DNA of 62,188 nt, from the NCBI GenBank assembly GCA_944325345.1, contig CALUZV010000022.1, positions 1 through 62,188 on the forward strand. The letters are read 5' to 3'. Below, piece after piece: positions 54,286-62,188 of this stretch. Position 1 is the first letter of the stretch. The number at the start of each line of letters is the position of its first letter. A model generated the notes under the pieces. The model was given only the letters and a program-made list of their open reading frames with translations. It made no database searches and had not been told where the DNA came from. Source of the stretch: an uncultured Parabacteroides sp. (lineage in GTDB: Bacteria > Bacteroidota > Bacteroidia > Bacteroidales > Tannerellaceae). Position numbers and translations under genes: made by a program.

Positions 54286-55692
54286 TTAGAACTCCGCGTT
54301 CTTGGGTGTACGCGGGAATGGGATGACGTCCCGGATGTTCGCCATGCCGGTAACGAAGAGGAGCAGGCGTTCGAAGCCGAGACCGAATCCCGAGTGGGGG
54401 ACGGTGCCGTAGCGACGAGTATCGAGGTACCACCACATGTCCTTCATCGGGATGTTTAACTCCTGGATACGCGTGAGGAGCTTGTCATAGTCGGCCTCAC
54501 GCTCGGAGCCGCCGATGATTTCGCCTATCTTGGGGAAGAGGACGTCCATCGCGCGGACCGTCTTGCCATCTTCGTTCTGCTTCATGTAGAAGGCTTTAAT
54601 CTCCTTCGGGTAGTCCGTGAGGATAACCGGTCGCTTGAAGTGCTCCTCGACGAGGTAACGCTCGTGCTCGGAGGCCAGATCGACACCCCAGTAAACCGGG
54701 AACTCGAACTTGTGGCCGGCGGCGACGGCGTCTTCCAGTATCTTGATGCCGTCCGTGTAAGCAAGGCGCACGAAGCTACCCTGGAGGACACCCTGGAGGC
54801 GCGCGATGAGCTCCTTGTCGAACATGTCGTTGAGGAACTTGATGTCGTCGAAGCAGTTATCCAAAGCCCACTGGACGCAGTACTTGATGAACTCCTCGGC
54901 AAGCTCCATGTTATCATAGATGTCGTTGAAGGCAACTTCAGGCTCGATCATCCAGAATTCCGCCAAGTGGCGCGGCGTGTTGGAGTTCTCCGCGCGGAAG
55001 GTCGGGCCAAACGTGTAGATGGCGCCGAGAGCCGTGGCAGCCAATTCGCCCTCCAGCTGGCCGGAGACGGTGAGGCTTGCCTGCTTGCCGAAGAAGTCGT
55101 TGTCGTAGATGACGGCACCCGACTCGTCCTTCTTGATGTCGGCGAGGTTCAGCGTGGTAACCTGGAACATTTGCCCGGCGCCCTCGCAGTCCGACGCGGT
55201 AATCAGCGGCGTGTGAAAGTAGTAGAAGCCGCGGTCGTGAAAGAACTTGTGGATGGCGTACGCCATGTTATGCCGGATGCGGAAGACGGCGCCGAAGGTG
55301 TTGGTGCGCGGGCGAAGGTGGGCGATCTCGCGGAGGAACTCCATCGAGTGGCCTTTCTTCTGGAGCGGGTAGGTGTTCGGGTCAGCCGTACCGTAGATTT
55401 CGATTTCGGTAGCCTGGATCTCTACCGACTGGCCCTTGCCCTGCGACTGGACGAGCGTCCCGTTCACGCTGAGGCTGGCGCCGGTGGTGATAGGTTTGAG
55501 GTAGTCGTCGCCCAGCTTCTCAACATCGACGACGATCTGGATATTGTTGATTGTAGAGCCATCGTTGAGGGCGATGAAGCTCACCTGCTTGCTGCCACGG
55601 CGGGTACGCACCCAGCCCTTGACATTGACTGTAGAGCCGAAGGCGTCGCTCTTGAGGAGGTCCACAATCTTTGTTCGTTTAATAGCTTCCAT
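54286..55692 (-). CDS. asnS: Asparagine--tRNA ligase
   Basis: A 468-residue class II synthetase charging tRNA-Asn. The N-terminal OB fold binds the anticodon ([25 protein letters not shown]). The catalytic core shows [48 protein letters not shown] (motif 2) and [27 protein letters not shown] (motif 3). I start at [10 protein letters not shown]; an in-frame ATG four codons earlier is also possible. It is the third of a leftward housekeeping run purB - rluB - asnS, separated from rluB by a terminator. Confidence 0.95.
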   Translation of the reverse strand: MEAIKRTKIVDLLKSDAFGSTVNVKGWVRTRRGSKQVSFIALNDGSTINNIQIVVDVEKLGDDYLKPITTGASLSVNGTLVQSQGKGQSVEIQATEIEIYGTADPNTYPLQKKGHSMEFLREIAHLRPRTNTFGAVFRIRHNMAYAIHKFFHDRGFYYFHTPLITASDCEGAGQMFQVTTLNLADIKKDESGAVIYDNDFFGKQASLTVSGQLEGELAATALGAIYTFGPTFRAENSNTPRHLAEFWMIEPEVAFNDIYDNMELAEEFIKYCVQWALDNCFDDIKFLNDMFDKELIARLQGVLQGSFVRLAYTDGIKILEDAVAAGHKFEFPVYWGVDLASEHERYLVEEHFKRPVILTDYPKEIKAFYMKQNEDGKTVRAMDVLFPKIGEIIGGSEREADYDKLLTRIQELNIPMKDMWWYLDTRRYGTVPHSGFGLGFERLLLFVTGMANIRDVIPFPRTPKNAEF

Positions 55693-55716
55693 GTCTATAT
55701 ACATTAAATGATATAA

Positions 55717-55768
55717 GAAAAACGGGCGAGGGGGGAGGATTGAAAGCCCCGTACCCGCCTGCCCGTTT
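55717..55768 (-). terminator. Terminator of the pseudouridine synthase gene
   Basis: AACGGGCAGG pairs with CTCGCCCGTT on the minus strand, followed by TTTCTTAT. The loop is long (about 28 bp). Confidence 0.6.
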
Positions 55769-55773
55769 CCAGT

Positions 55774-57291
55774 TTATTCAAAGGCTCCCATGCGGAGAGC
55801 ATTTACTTCTTTCTCGTTCAGGTAACGCCATTTGCCACGGCCGAGGTTCTTCTTGGTCAAGCCGGCAAAGTAAACACGGTCGAGCTTGGTAACGTGATAG
55901 CCCAGCGACTCGAAGATGCGGCGGACGATGCGGTTGCGGCCGGAGTGGATTTCGATGCCGACCTGCGTCTTGTCTGCCTCATTGACGTAGCTGATAGCGT
56001 CGGCGTGGATTTCACCATCCTCGAGTTCGATACCGTTGGCGATTTTCTCCATGTCCTCGACAGAGACCTCTTTATCCAACCAGACGTGATAGATTTTCTT
56101 CTTCTTGAAGGACGGGTGAGTCAGCTTCGACGCCAGGTCGCCGTCGTTGGTAAGGAGCAGGACGCCGGTCGTGTTGCGGTCCAAGCGGCCCACCGGGTAG
56201 ATACGCTCCGTGCAGGCGTGCTTAACCAGATCCATGACGGTGAGGCGTGCCTGGGGATCGTCGGAGGTCGTAACGCAGTTTTTCGGCTTATTGAGCACGA
56301 TGTAAACCTTGCTTTCGATATGCACCTCCTTGCCGTTGAACTCAACCTTATCGTTGCGCGTGATCTTGGTACCGAGCTCCGTAATGGCTACCCCGTTCAC
56401 CATCACTGCACCCTTCTGGATGAATTCGTCAGCCTCGCGGCGCGAGCAGACACCGGCGTTCGCGAGGAACTTGTTCAGACGGATAGGTTCGTTCGGGTCG
56501 GCCAAGACTTCCTTGTACTTCAGCTGCTTCTGCATACTGTACTTGGCATTCGGATTGTGGTTGGCCTTGCGACGGTTGTTGGCGTTGGCATTCTGGTTCG
56601 GGCGACGGTTGTTGTTGCCGCGAGCGTTGCCAGCGTTGTTTCCATACCCGTTGTTGTTATTGTTATTATTGTTGTTATACGGGCGGTTAGGACGCGGTTG
56701 GTTACGCATGTCGTTCTGGTTGTTGAACGAGACGCGAGTATCTCCCACGCGCGGTCTTCTCTTCTTCACGTTCGGCGTATTTTCCGTGCTTCCGCCTTCG
56801 CCGTTAGGGGTAGCGGTGTAAGCTCTGCCCGGTCTGACATCGTAGTTGGCCGGATTGTTGTACGGACGGTTATAAGAGCGCTGGTCGCCACCGTTGTTGT
56901 TGTACGGACGGTTGTTGCCGTATTGCTGACGGTTGTTGCCATATCCTCCCCCTTGGTTCATATTCCCATAATTGCCACGGGCCGGACGGTTGTAGCCACC
57001 TCCTTGATATCCGTAACCTTGGCGATTGTTCTGGCGGTCGCCATAGTTGTTGTTGTACGGACGGTTATAGCCGCCACCTTGTTGCGGGCGGTTATAGTTT
57101 CTTCTTTCATAATTACCCTCAGGGCGGTTGTATCCCTGGTTGTAAGGAGTCCCGTCTTGTTGTTCTGCACCTTCCCTTCTGACCGTAGGAATCACTTTCT
57201 TTGGACGCGGTTGCGGCTGAGCTTGTTGCTGCTGCTGCGGTTGCGATTGTTCTTGTTGCGCTTGCGCATCATCTCTTTCTTCAGTACTCAT
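55774..57291 (-). CDS. rluB: RluB-type rRNA pseudouridine synthase with disordered Asn/Gly/Arg-rich N-terminus
   Basis: A 505-residue protein. Residues 1 to about 250 are low complexity: a Gln/Pro run, then many Y-N-R-P and N-N-G-Y-G-N repeats and a stretch of nine Asn. The S4 RNA-binding domain begins near PIRLNKFLANAGVCSRREADE. The synthase domain follows, with IVLNKPKNCVTTSDDP and the catalytic Asp in VGRLDRNTTGVLLLTNDGDL. It should convert a uridine in 23S rRNA (position 2605 in E. coli for RluB) or a related site to pseudouridine. The long disordered head is an unusual addition. Confidence 0.9.
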   Translation of the reverse strand: MSTEERDDAQAQQEQSQPQQQQQAQPQPRPKKVIPTVRREGAEQQDGTPYNQGYNRPEGNYERRNYNRPQQGGGYNRPYNNNYGDRQNNRQGYGYQGGGYNRPARGNYGNMNQGGGYGNNRQQYGNNRPYNNNGGDQRSYNRPYNNPANYDVRPGRAYTATPNGEGGSTENTPNVKKRRPRVGDTRVSFNNQNDMRNQPRPNRPYNNNNNNNNNGYGNNAGNARGNNNRRPNQNANANNRRKANHNPNAKYSMQKQLKYKEVLADPNEPIRLNKFLANAGVCSRREADEFIQKGAVMVNGVAITELGTKITRNDKVEFNGKEVHIESKVYIVLNKPKNCVTTSDDPQARLTVMDLVKHACTERIYPVGRLDRNTTGVLLLTNDGDLASKLTHPSFKKKKIYHVWLDKEVSVEDMEKIANGIELEDGEIHADAISYVNEADKTQVGIEIHSGRNRIVRRIFESLGYHVTKLDRVYFAGLTKKNLGRGKWRYLNEKEVNALRMGAFE

Positions 57292-57378
57292 TGTCTTAGA
57301 TTAATGTTTTGTTAGTAAACTATGATAACCTCCCGGTTACCGAATTGATTAATACTTTATTGTTAGTTATTGAATAAA

Positions 57379-58722
57379 TTACATTCCTGTATAATTGTGC
57401 GGCGTGATGGCTTTCAATTCAGCTTTCACAGCCTCGCTGACTTGCAATGTGTCTATGAAATCTTTGATAGACTGCTCGGTAATACCTTCATTTGTCCGTG
57501 TCAAAGCCTTCAGTGCCTCGTAGGGTTTCGGATACCCTTCGCGACGCAGGATGGTCTGGATACCTTCTGCCACCACTGCCCAGCAGCGGTCGAGGTCGGC
57601 ACGCAGTGCGCCCTCGTTCAGCAGCAGTTTGCCCAGCCCTTTCAGCAGGCTCTTGAACGCAATTTCCGTATGTGCCATCGGCACGCCTACGTTACGCAGC
57701 ACGGTCGAGTCCGTCAAGTCGCGTTGCAGGCGGGAAACCGGCAGTTTCGAAGCCAGATGTCCCAGGATTGCGTTGGCCAACCCCAAGTTCCCTTCCGCGT
57801 TCTCGAAGTCGATCGGATTCACCTTGTGCGGCATCGCCGACGAACCTACCTCTCCGGCTTTGATCTTCTGCTTGAAGTATTCCATCGAGATATATTGCCA
57901 GAAGTCGCGGTTCAAGTCGATGAGGATGGTATTGATGCGCTTCATTGCGTCGAAGATGGCTGCCAGATTGTCGTAGTTCGATATCTGCGTCGTCCATTCC
58001 TCGCGCTTCAGCCCCAATACATCGTTCACGAAATGGTTCCCGAAGGCTTTCCAGTCGTATTCCGGATAAGCTACATGGTGCGCGTTGAAGTTCCCCGTCG
58101 CCCCGCCGAACTTGGCAGAGATAGGCGTAGCTTTCAGCAGCGCTTCCTGTTGTTTCAGGCGATACACAAAGACCATGATCTCTTTCCCCAGACGGGTCGG
58201 CGAGGCCGGTTGCCCATGCGTCTTGGCGAGCATCGGGATGTTCATCCATTCGTTCGCATAGTTCTCCAGCGTGCTGATGACTTCCTCCAGGCCCGGATAA
58301 TAGACCTCGTCCAGCGCCTCTTTCAGCGACAGAGGGACGGCGGTGTTGTTGATGTCCTGGGACGTCAGTCCGAAATGGATGAATTCATGGAACTTCTCCG
58401 CCAGGAAATGGTCTGTCTTTTCCTTGATGAAGTATTCCACGGCCTTCACATCATGGTTCGTTACCTTTTCAATGTCTTTCACGCGCAGTGCGTCTTCTTC
58501 CGAGAAGTTCCGGTAAACGGCGCGCAGGCCTTCCTTGACTTCCTCCTTGTTCATCTCCGCCAACTGCGGCAGATATTCCGACAAGGCTATCAGATACTCA
58601 ATCTCTACTCGTACTCTGTACTTTATCAGAGCGTATTCAGAGAAATAAGCAGCCAAGTTCTCGGCCTTATTCCTATAGCGCCCATCAACGGGCGATATGG
58701 CGGTTAGAGTTGATAAAATCAT
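57379..58722 (-). CDS. purB: Adenylosuccinate lyase
   Basis: A 447-residue enzyme of the fumarase/aspartase superfamily that acts twice in purine synthesis (SAICAR to AICAR, and adenylosuccinate to AMP). The start MILSTLTAISPVDGRYRNK matches the family; the longer frame upstream runs into the leader. The signature GSSAMPHKVNPIDFENAEGNL and HFGLTSQDINNTAVPL are present. A TAAATTTGC promoter element lies about 30 bp upstream. The length is normal. Confidence 0.95.
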   Translation of the reverse strand: MILSTLTAISPVDGRYRNKAENLAAYFSEYALIKYRVRVEIEYLIALSEYLPQLAEMNKEEVKEGLRAVYRNFSEEDALRVKDIEKVTNHDVKAVEYFIKEKTDHFLAEKFHEFIHFGLTSQDINNTAVPLSLKEALDEVYYPGLEEVISTLENYANEWMNIPMLAKTHGQPASPTRLGKEIMVFVYRLKQQEALLKATPISAKFGGATGNFNAHHVAYPEYDWKAFGNHFVNDVLGLKREEWTTQISNYDNLAAIFDAMKRINTILIDLNRDFWQYISMEYFKQKIKAGEVGSSAMPHKVNPIDFENAEGNLGLANAILGHLASKLPVSRLQRDLTDSTVLRNVGVPMAHTEIAFKSLLKGLGKLLLNEGALRADLDRCWAVVAEGIQTILRREGYPKPYEALKALTRTNEGITEQSIKDFIDTLQVSEAVKAELKAITPHNYTGM

Positions 58723-58751
58723 ATATACATAATTAATGTATGGAACAGGTC

Positions 58752-58760
58752 GCAAATTTA
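58752..58760 (-). promoter_or_regulatory. -7 promoter element of purB
   Basis: The minus strand reads TAAATTTGC about 30 bp upstream of the ATG at 58722. Confidence 0.55.
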
Positions 58761-58924
58761 GTATTTTCTCCGTAAATGAAAAAACTCCTCCCTTTTTTTA
58801 ATGCAGTTTTAAGTTTTTCCATGCATTATTGACGCTTAGGCCGTTGTAGGACGCCCTCCGGAGGGGAAAATACGGCTGCTTGAAAAAAACTTTGGAAAAT
58901 GTTTGGAGGTTTCAAAAAAAGCCG

Positions 58925-58933
58925 TACCTTTGC
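58925..58933 (+). promoter_or_regulatory. Promoter of the tRNA-Val pair
   Basis: TACCTTTGC lies 40 bp before the first tRNA. A TTTGG about 20 bp upstream supplies the -33 element. Confidence 0.65.
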
Positions 58934-58972
58934 ACCGTCTTAAAGAGATAAGACATGATGACGAAATGAAAA

Positions 58973-59047
58973 GGGCGTTTAGCTCAGCTGGTTCAGAGCA
59001 TCTGCCTTACAAGCAGAGGGTCGGGGGTTCGAATCCCTCAACGCCCA
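58973..59047 (+). tRNA. tRNA-Val (anticodon UAC), copy 1
   Basis: A complete cloverleaf: acceptor GGGCGTT/AACGCCC, D arm AGCTCAGCTGGTTCAGAGC, anticodon loop CTTACAA (UAC), and T arm GGGGGTTCGAATCCCTC-like. The discriminator is A and CCA is not encoded. Confidence 0.95.
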
Positions 59048-59076
59048 CATTTTCATAACATGGTTCCAATATCTTC

Positions 59077-59151
59077 GGGCGTTTAGCTCAGCTGGTTCAG
59101 AGCATCTGCCTTACAAGCAGAGGGTCGGGGGTTCGAATCCCTCAACGCCCA
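59077..59151 (+). tRNA. tRNA-Val (anticodon UAC), copy 2
   Basis: Identical over all 75 bases to the copy at 58973-59047 and 104 bp downstream. A terminator follows immediately, so the pair forms one transcript. Confidence 0.95.
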
Positions 59152-59154
59152 CCG

Positions 59155-59189
59155 AAGCGGCTCCTCCGTGAGGAAGGGCCGCTTTTTTT
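59155..59189 (+). terminator. Terminator of the tRNA-Val pair
   Basis: AAGCGGC and GCCGCTT pair, with inner TCCT/AGGA, followed by seven T. It overlaps the stop codon of the convergent DUF6261 gene. Confidence 0.82.
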
Positions 59190-59922
59190 ATGCTCCTTTT
59201 TTATTGTTCGCGCGCGCTTTCAGCGTCGTTTTCTGGTGTTCGATGTGGCTGTTCATGGCGTCGATGAAGGCAGCGTATTCCGTATCTCCCTCTATTTCAG
59301 CTAACGAATTGACGGCTCTGACCAGCGAGCGGTATGCCTCGTCTGCCTCCCGGCGTGTCCGCTTTACGACACCTTCCTCGCGGCCGGATTCTTCCTTAGC
59401 CCGTTGAGCCACAGCTGCATCGTAGGCATCCATCGCCGCTTTCAGATGGCCGGACCAGCTGTCGATGCCGATTTTCTCCCGCTTTTCGCTGCCAAGCGCC
59501 TCGATGTCCTGCATGATGTTGTGCAGCGTGCCGCTTTCCTCGTTCTGCGGCAGGGTCGTCGGGTCGTCATAATTTTTCAGGATATGGATAACTTCTTGGG
59601 CTATAGCCGCCAACTCCGGATTCGGATGCCCGGCCATCAGTTTTGCGTAGTTCCTCAGTTTGCGGAATGCCTCGTCGCGCCGTTTGTCCGCTTGCGAGAC
59701 CAGTTTCGCGGCCGAAACCTTCGCTTTCACCTTTAGCGCGTCGTCAAACTTCTCATACGCAGCCTTATAAGCCTCAACTCGCGCTTGCAGGACCGAGGCG
59801 TGGGTGCTTTTGCCGCCATCCTCGCCGGTGAGCTTGGGGAGTTCGGAAATCGTGAGGCGATGAAAGCCAAAATCCTCTTCGTGGCGAAAGCGGGACATGT
59901 AAATTCTTGAAATCTTTTTCAT
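59188..59922 (-). CDS. DUF6261 family protein
   Basis: A 244-residue, almost wholly helical protein without signal peptide. I start at MKKISRIYMSRFRHEEDFGF because the frame upstream lies in promoter and repeat DNA. It resembles the DUF6261 family and the protein at 39989-41053, sharing the FRHEEDF/FQ.R..N opening style, but lacks that protein's acidic tail. Long Ala/Lys/Glu helices suggest coiled coils. Function is unrecognised. The 41-bp array I begins about 85 bp upstream of its start, as array G does for the other copy. Confidence 0.72.
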   Translation of the reverse strand: MKKISRIYMSRFRHEEDFGFHRLTISELPKLTGEDGGKSTHASVLQARVEAYKAAYEKFDDALKVKAKVSAAKLVSQADKRRDEAFRKLRNYAKLMAGHPNPELAAIAQEVIHILKNYDDPTTLPQNEESGTLHNIMQDIEALGSEKREKIGIDSWSGHLKAAMDAYDAAVAQRAKEESGREEGVVKRTRREADEAYRSLVRAVNSLAEIEGDTEYAAFIDAMNSHIEHQKTTLKARANNKKGA

Positions 59923-60006
59923 GAATCCTGAGTGTTTAGGGTGAACAAAATAGATTATCGGCTGTAAATGTACGAATTTTTCTCTCCATCCCTGTTTTCG
60001 GACCGA

Positions 60007-60218
60007 GAAAAAACAGCGATAGGGCTTATTTTTGTTTTTAGGCATCGTCGCTGTTAGCGATACAACATTTTTTTATATTTAAGCAATATCGCTGTCAGCG
60101 ATGTAACTTTCATTTATATTTATATATAATCGCTGATAGCGATGTAGCTTTTTTTCATATTCAAGCATTATCGCTGATAGCGACATAACTTTTATTTGCA
60201 TTTAAGTCTTATCGCTGT
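60007..60218. repeat. Array I: 41-bp repeats with ATCGCTGATAGCGAT palindromes
   Basis: TCGCTG recurs at 60048, 60089, 60130, 60171 and 60212, exactly 41 bp apart; a half site (CAGCGAT) is at 60014. Full sites read TCGCTGTTAGCGA, TCGCTGTCAGCGA or TCGCTGATAGCGA, with AT-rich spacers (TTTATATTTAAGC-like). It lies in the 605-bp divergent gap between DUF6261 and rpsU. The rest of the gap holds the rpsU promoters and a leader region. Confidence 0.87.
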
Positions 60219-60299
60219 TTTGGGCAAGGTCCGATACCTCTGCCGGCCGATTGTCGGGAAAGCAATCAGCCCGTATTTTGGAAATTAAGCAGAAACTCG

Positions 60300-60308
60300 T
60301 ACCTTTGC
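60300..60308 (+). promoter_or_regulatory. Distal promoter of the rpsU operon
   Basis: TACCTTTGC with TTTTGG about 25 bp upstream. Confidence 0.55.
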
Positions 60309-60444
60309 GCCGCAATTGGAAAAAGAATCAAAGTTTAATTCTAAATCAGGCGAAGGAAGGAGGTCGTTATACCTTATATAATATATAGAAGTCGAACGAA
60401 AAAATATTGCGGCGAAAGAATTTGGTTAATAACCGAACAATTAA

Positions 60445-60453
60445 TATCTTTGC
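60445..60453 (+). promoter_or_regulatory. Proximal promoter of the rpsU operon
   Basis: TATCTTTGC with TTTGG at 60421, a well-spaced -33/-7 pair. It is followed by the rpsU leader (about 75 bp). Confidence 0.65.
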
Positions 60454-60527
60454 GCCGTTTTTTGACAACCTGCCCGAAAGGGCAGCCGGGTTAGAATTAG
60501 TATAAACAAAATAACAAGTAAAAAATT

Positions 60528-60719
60528 ATGATTATTGTTCCATTGAAAGAAGGCGAAAATATCGAAAAAGCGCTGAAAAAATTTAAAAGAAAGTTTGAAA
60601 AAACAGGTGTTGTAAAAGAATTGAGAAATCGTCAGGCATTTGAAAAGCCGTCTGTTACAAAGAGAAAGCAGATGATGCGTGCGATTTACGTACAGCACTT
60701 GCAGCAGTCCGAAGAATAA
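60528..60719 (+). CDS. rpsU: 30S ribosomal protein S21
   Basis: A 63-residue small basic ribosomal protein, MIIVPLKEGENIEKALKKFKRK at the start, of the length usual in Bacteroidetes. In this phylum S21 sits near the anti-Shine-Dalgarno region of 16S rRNA and is thought to help mask it, in keeping with weak Shine-Dalgarno use. It heads the unit rpsU - xerC-like - hpf - tRNA-Thr and has two candidate promoters. Confidence 0.95.
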   Translation: MIIVPLKEGENIEKALKKFKRKFEKTGVVKELRNRQAFEKPSVTKRKQMMRAIYVQHLQQSEE

Positions 60720-60795
60720 AAATCGTCCGGAAGGCTTGTTGGATTGAATTCTTATTTCTATATTCGTGGCACGATAAGTAAAGAATGCGTGCGGC

Positions 60796-61731
60796 ATGAA
60801 TAGTTGGATAGGAAGGTTTCTGGATTATCTGAAGTACGAGCGGAATTATTCTGTCAATACCATCGCCTTTTATCGGCAGTCGTTGCGGAATTTCGTGGAT
60901 TACCTGGAGTGGGAGATTGGCTTCGGGGCGGCTTCGGGGGAAGGACAGGATCTGGATATCCGGCATATCGATGCAGACATAATCCGTGGCTGGATAATCT
61001 CCTTGATGGAGAGAGGCTATAAGCGAGGTTCGGTGCACGGGATGTTGAGTTCTTTGAAATCTTTTTTTAAGTTCCTCCGGAAGGAAGGCGTCGTAAGCGC
61101 GAACCCGGCGGCGTTGGTGAAAGGGCCGAAATGCGAGAAGCCTCTACCTTATTTTATAAAGGACGCCGACATGGAGCGGGTGCTGGACGAAGAGCCTACG
61201 GGGAACGACTTCAAGAGTATCCGGAATCATTTGATTGTCGAGATGCTCTACGACACGGGGATGCGGCGGGCCGAGCTGATCGGGCTGCAAGATGCCGATG
61301 TGGATTTCGCCCTGGAGCAGATACGGGTCGTGGGGAAACGGGACAAACAACGCTTGATTCCCTTTACGGAAAGTTTAAAGGATTTGATGTACGCATATTT
61401 ACAAGTTCGTAATCAAGAAGTAGGCAAGACGGAATACTTTTTTGTACGCCCGAACGGTGAACAATTATATCCGCAGCTTGTTTATTCAATAGTAAGGAAG
61501 CAATTGTCGGGGATACCGATGCTGGGCAAGCGAAGCCCGCACGTCTTGCGACATTCCTTTGCGACGAGTATGCTGAACAATGGGGCAGAGCTGAATGCCG
61601 TGAAAGAGCTCCTCGGACACGGGAGTTTGGCTTCAACCAGCGTTTACACACATACAACCTTTGAAGAATTAAAAAAAGTTTATCATGCCCATCCTCGGGC
61701 ACAAAAAGAAGGAGGTAAATATGGAAATTAG
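60796..61731 (+). CDS. xerC: Tyrosine recombinase (XerC/XerD type)
   Basis: A 311-residue site-specific recombinase, probably the chromosomal Xer enzyme resolving dimers at dif. The N-terminal SAM-like domain runs to about residue 100 (FLDYLKYERNYSVNTI). The catalytic core shows YDTGMRRAELIGL (first Arg at 157/158), the Lys in VVGKRDKQR, HVLRHSFATSML, LLGHGSLASTSVYTHTT with the nucleophile Tyr284. Its linkage to rpsU and hpf is conserved in Bacteroidales. Its 3' end overlaps hpf by 11 bp. Confidence 0.93.
   Translation: MNSWIGRFLDYLKYERNYSVNTIAFYRQSLRNFVDYLEWEIGFGAASGEGQDLDIRHIDADIIRGWIISLMERGYKRGSVHGMLSSLKSFFKFLRKEGVVSANPAALVKGPKCEKPLPYFIKDADMERVLDEEPTGNDFKSIRNHLIVEMLYDTGMRRAELIGLQDADVDFALEQIRVVGKRDKQRLIPFTESLKDLMYAYLQVRNQEVGKTEYFFVRPNGEQLYPQLVYSIVRKQLSGIPMLGKRSPHVLRHSFATSMLNNGAELNAVKELLGHGSLASTSVYTHTTFEELKKVYHAHPRAQKEGGKYGN
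61711..61716 (+). promoter_or_regulatory. Strong Shine-Dalgarno before hpf
   Basis: GGAGGT lies 4 bases before the hpf ATG, inside the end of the recombinase gene. Such full sites are uncommon in Bacteroidetes, and it decides the start at 61721 over the ATG at 61685. Confidence 0.6.
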
Positions 61732-62020
61732 AATTCAAGCTATCCATTTTGATGCAACCAGCCAGTTGGAGGCATTTATTCAGAAGAAAGTATCTAAGTT
61801 GGATCAGTATTTTGACGGCATCTTGACTGCTGAAGTAACGCTGAAGGTCGTAAAGCCTGAGACATCGATGAATAAGCAGGCAGGAATAAAACTAAAGATT
61901 CGCAATGGCGAATGCTTTGCCGAGAAAATAGAAGACACTTTTGAAGGTGCGATAGATGAATGTGTCTCTGCATTGGAGAAACAATTGGTTAAATTCAAAG
62001 AAAAAATCAGAGCCAAGTAA
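61721..62020 (+). CDS. hpf: Ribosome hibernation promoting factor (HPF/RaiA family)
   Basis: A 99-residue short-form factor that binds the ribosome decoding centre in stationary phase. The start MEIRIQAIHFDATSQLEAFIQKKV follows a strong GGAGGT site. The beta-alpha-beta-beta-beta-alpha fold is visible, ending in a basic helix (CVSALEKQLVKFKEKIRAK). Translation is probably coupled to the recombinase gene, which it overlaps. The tRNA-Thr gene follows. Confidence 0.93.
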   Translation: MEIRIQAIHFDATSQLEAFIQKKVSKLDQYFDGILTAEVTLKVVKPETSMNKQAGIKLKIRNGECFAEKIEDTFEGAIDECVSALEKQLVKFKEKIRAK

Positions 62021-62060
62021 AAAAAACGGTGGATAATTTTGGTGTATAAGAAATAATGCC

Positions 62061-62069
62061 TAAATTTGC
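62061..62069 (+). promoter_or_regulatory. Promoter of the tRNA-Thr cluster
   Basis: TAAATTTGC with TTTTGG about 22 bp upstream (near 62037), 47 bp before the tRNA. Confidence 0.6.
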
Positions 62070-62115
62070 AGCCGTTTCGACAAGGTGCCGAAACGGCTGC
62101 TTGTTTGAAGCAGAT

Positions 62116-62188
62116 GCCTCTTTAGCTCAGTTGGCCAGAGCACGTGATTTGTAATCTCGGGGTCGTTGGTTCGAATCCGACAAGAGGC
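62116..62188 (+). tRNA. tRNA-Thr (anticodon UGU), cut at the window end
   Basis: Acceptor GCCTCTT/AAGAGGC closes exactly at the last base, D arm AGCTCAGTTGGCCAGAGC, anticodon loop TTTGTAA (UGU), and T arm GTTGGTTCGAATCCGAC. Only the discriminator base lies outside the window. In Bacteroidales this tRNA usually opens the tRNA - tuf - secE - nusG - rplK region. Confidence 0.92.

Noticed and set aside
55894..57315. A 473-codon ORF opposite the pseudouridine synthase gene
   Set aside because: It is the antisense of a low-complexity coding region; the translation is a Val/Ile-rich repeat with no family, while the other strand has clear S4 and synthase motifs.

Overview
The window is chromosomal DNA of a Bacteroidales bacterium, most likely of the Tannerellaceae/Porphyromonadaceae side. 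Reasons: many promoters carry the Bacteroidetes -7 motif TAnnTTTGC, Shine-Dalgarno sites are weak, lipoproteins are abundant, there is a TonB-dependent receptor with a partner lipoprotein, Kor and succinate dehydrogenase/fumarate reductase operons are present, and the order rpsU - tyrosine recombinase - hpf - tRNA-Thr is typical of the group. The genus is an inference. Most genes are GC-rich, with a few AT-rich islands.

Layout. 1-6 kb: 3' tip of a 5S rRNA with terminator, a beta-propeller lipoprotein, a gap of gene debris, an AT-rich C10 cysteine protease with a small lipoprotein, and an MsbA-type ABC exporter. 6-28 kb: an accessory, glycan-oriented zone with a GH95 fucosidase, succinate CoA-transferase, an HU-like/DUF4469 protein, YgjP-type metallopeptidase, aldo/keto reductase, an AraC regulator joined to a hydrolase by an apparent deletion, two GH127-type arabinofuranosidases, shikimate kinase, a TPR/HTH membrane regulator and an outer-membrane receptor. 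28-40 kb: central metabolism (alanine dehydrogenase, korAB, PNPOx-like flavoprotein, sdhCAB) and a receiver/PEP-synthase-like hybrid. 40-54 kb: DUF6261 protein, valS, a TonB receptor with its lipoprotein, GH77 amylomaltase, an FGE-fold/sialidase fusion and a second DUF4469 protein. 54-62 kb: housekeeping (asnS, RluB-type pseudouridine synthase, purB, two identical tRNA-Val, a second DUF6261 gene, rpsU, xerC-like recombinase, hpf, tRNA-Thr).

The most striking feature is not a gene. At least eleven intergenic gaps hold short arrays of degenerate tandem repeats with a strict period of either 21-23 bp or 41-42 bp (two or four DNA helical turns). Units are usually palindromic. Most arrays have their own motif, but two (23.1 and 27.6 kb) are visibly related. 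One 23-bp array (11.0 kb) is bounded by perfect 18-bp inverted repeats, resembling the BrickBuilt MITE/minisatellite described in Porphyromonas gingivalis. Both DUF4469 genes adjoin 23-bp arrays and both DUF6261 genes have 41/42-bp arrays about 85 bp upstream. This layered repeat system is my main candidate for something undescribed.

A second theme is gene decay: a Fic fragment, a 42-bp exact copy of msbA sequence, a 5'-truncated DUF418 gene, an outer-membrane protein fragment, and the AraC/hydrolase deletion fusion. Most of these lie next to repeat arrays.
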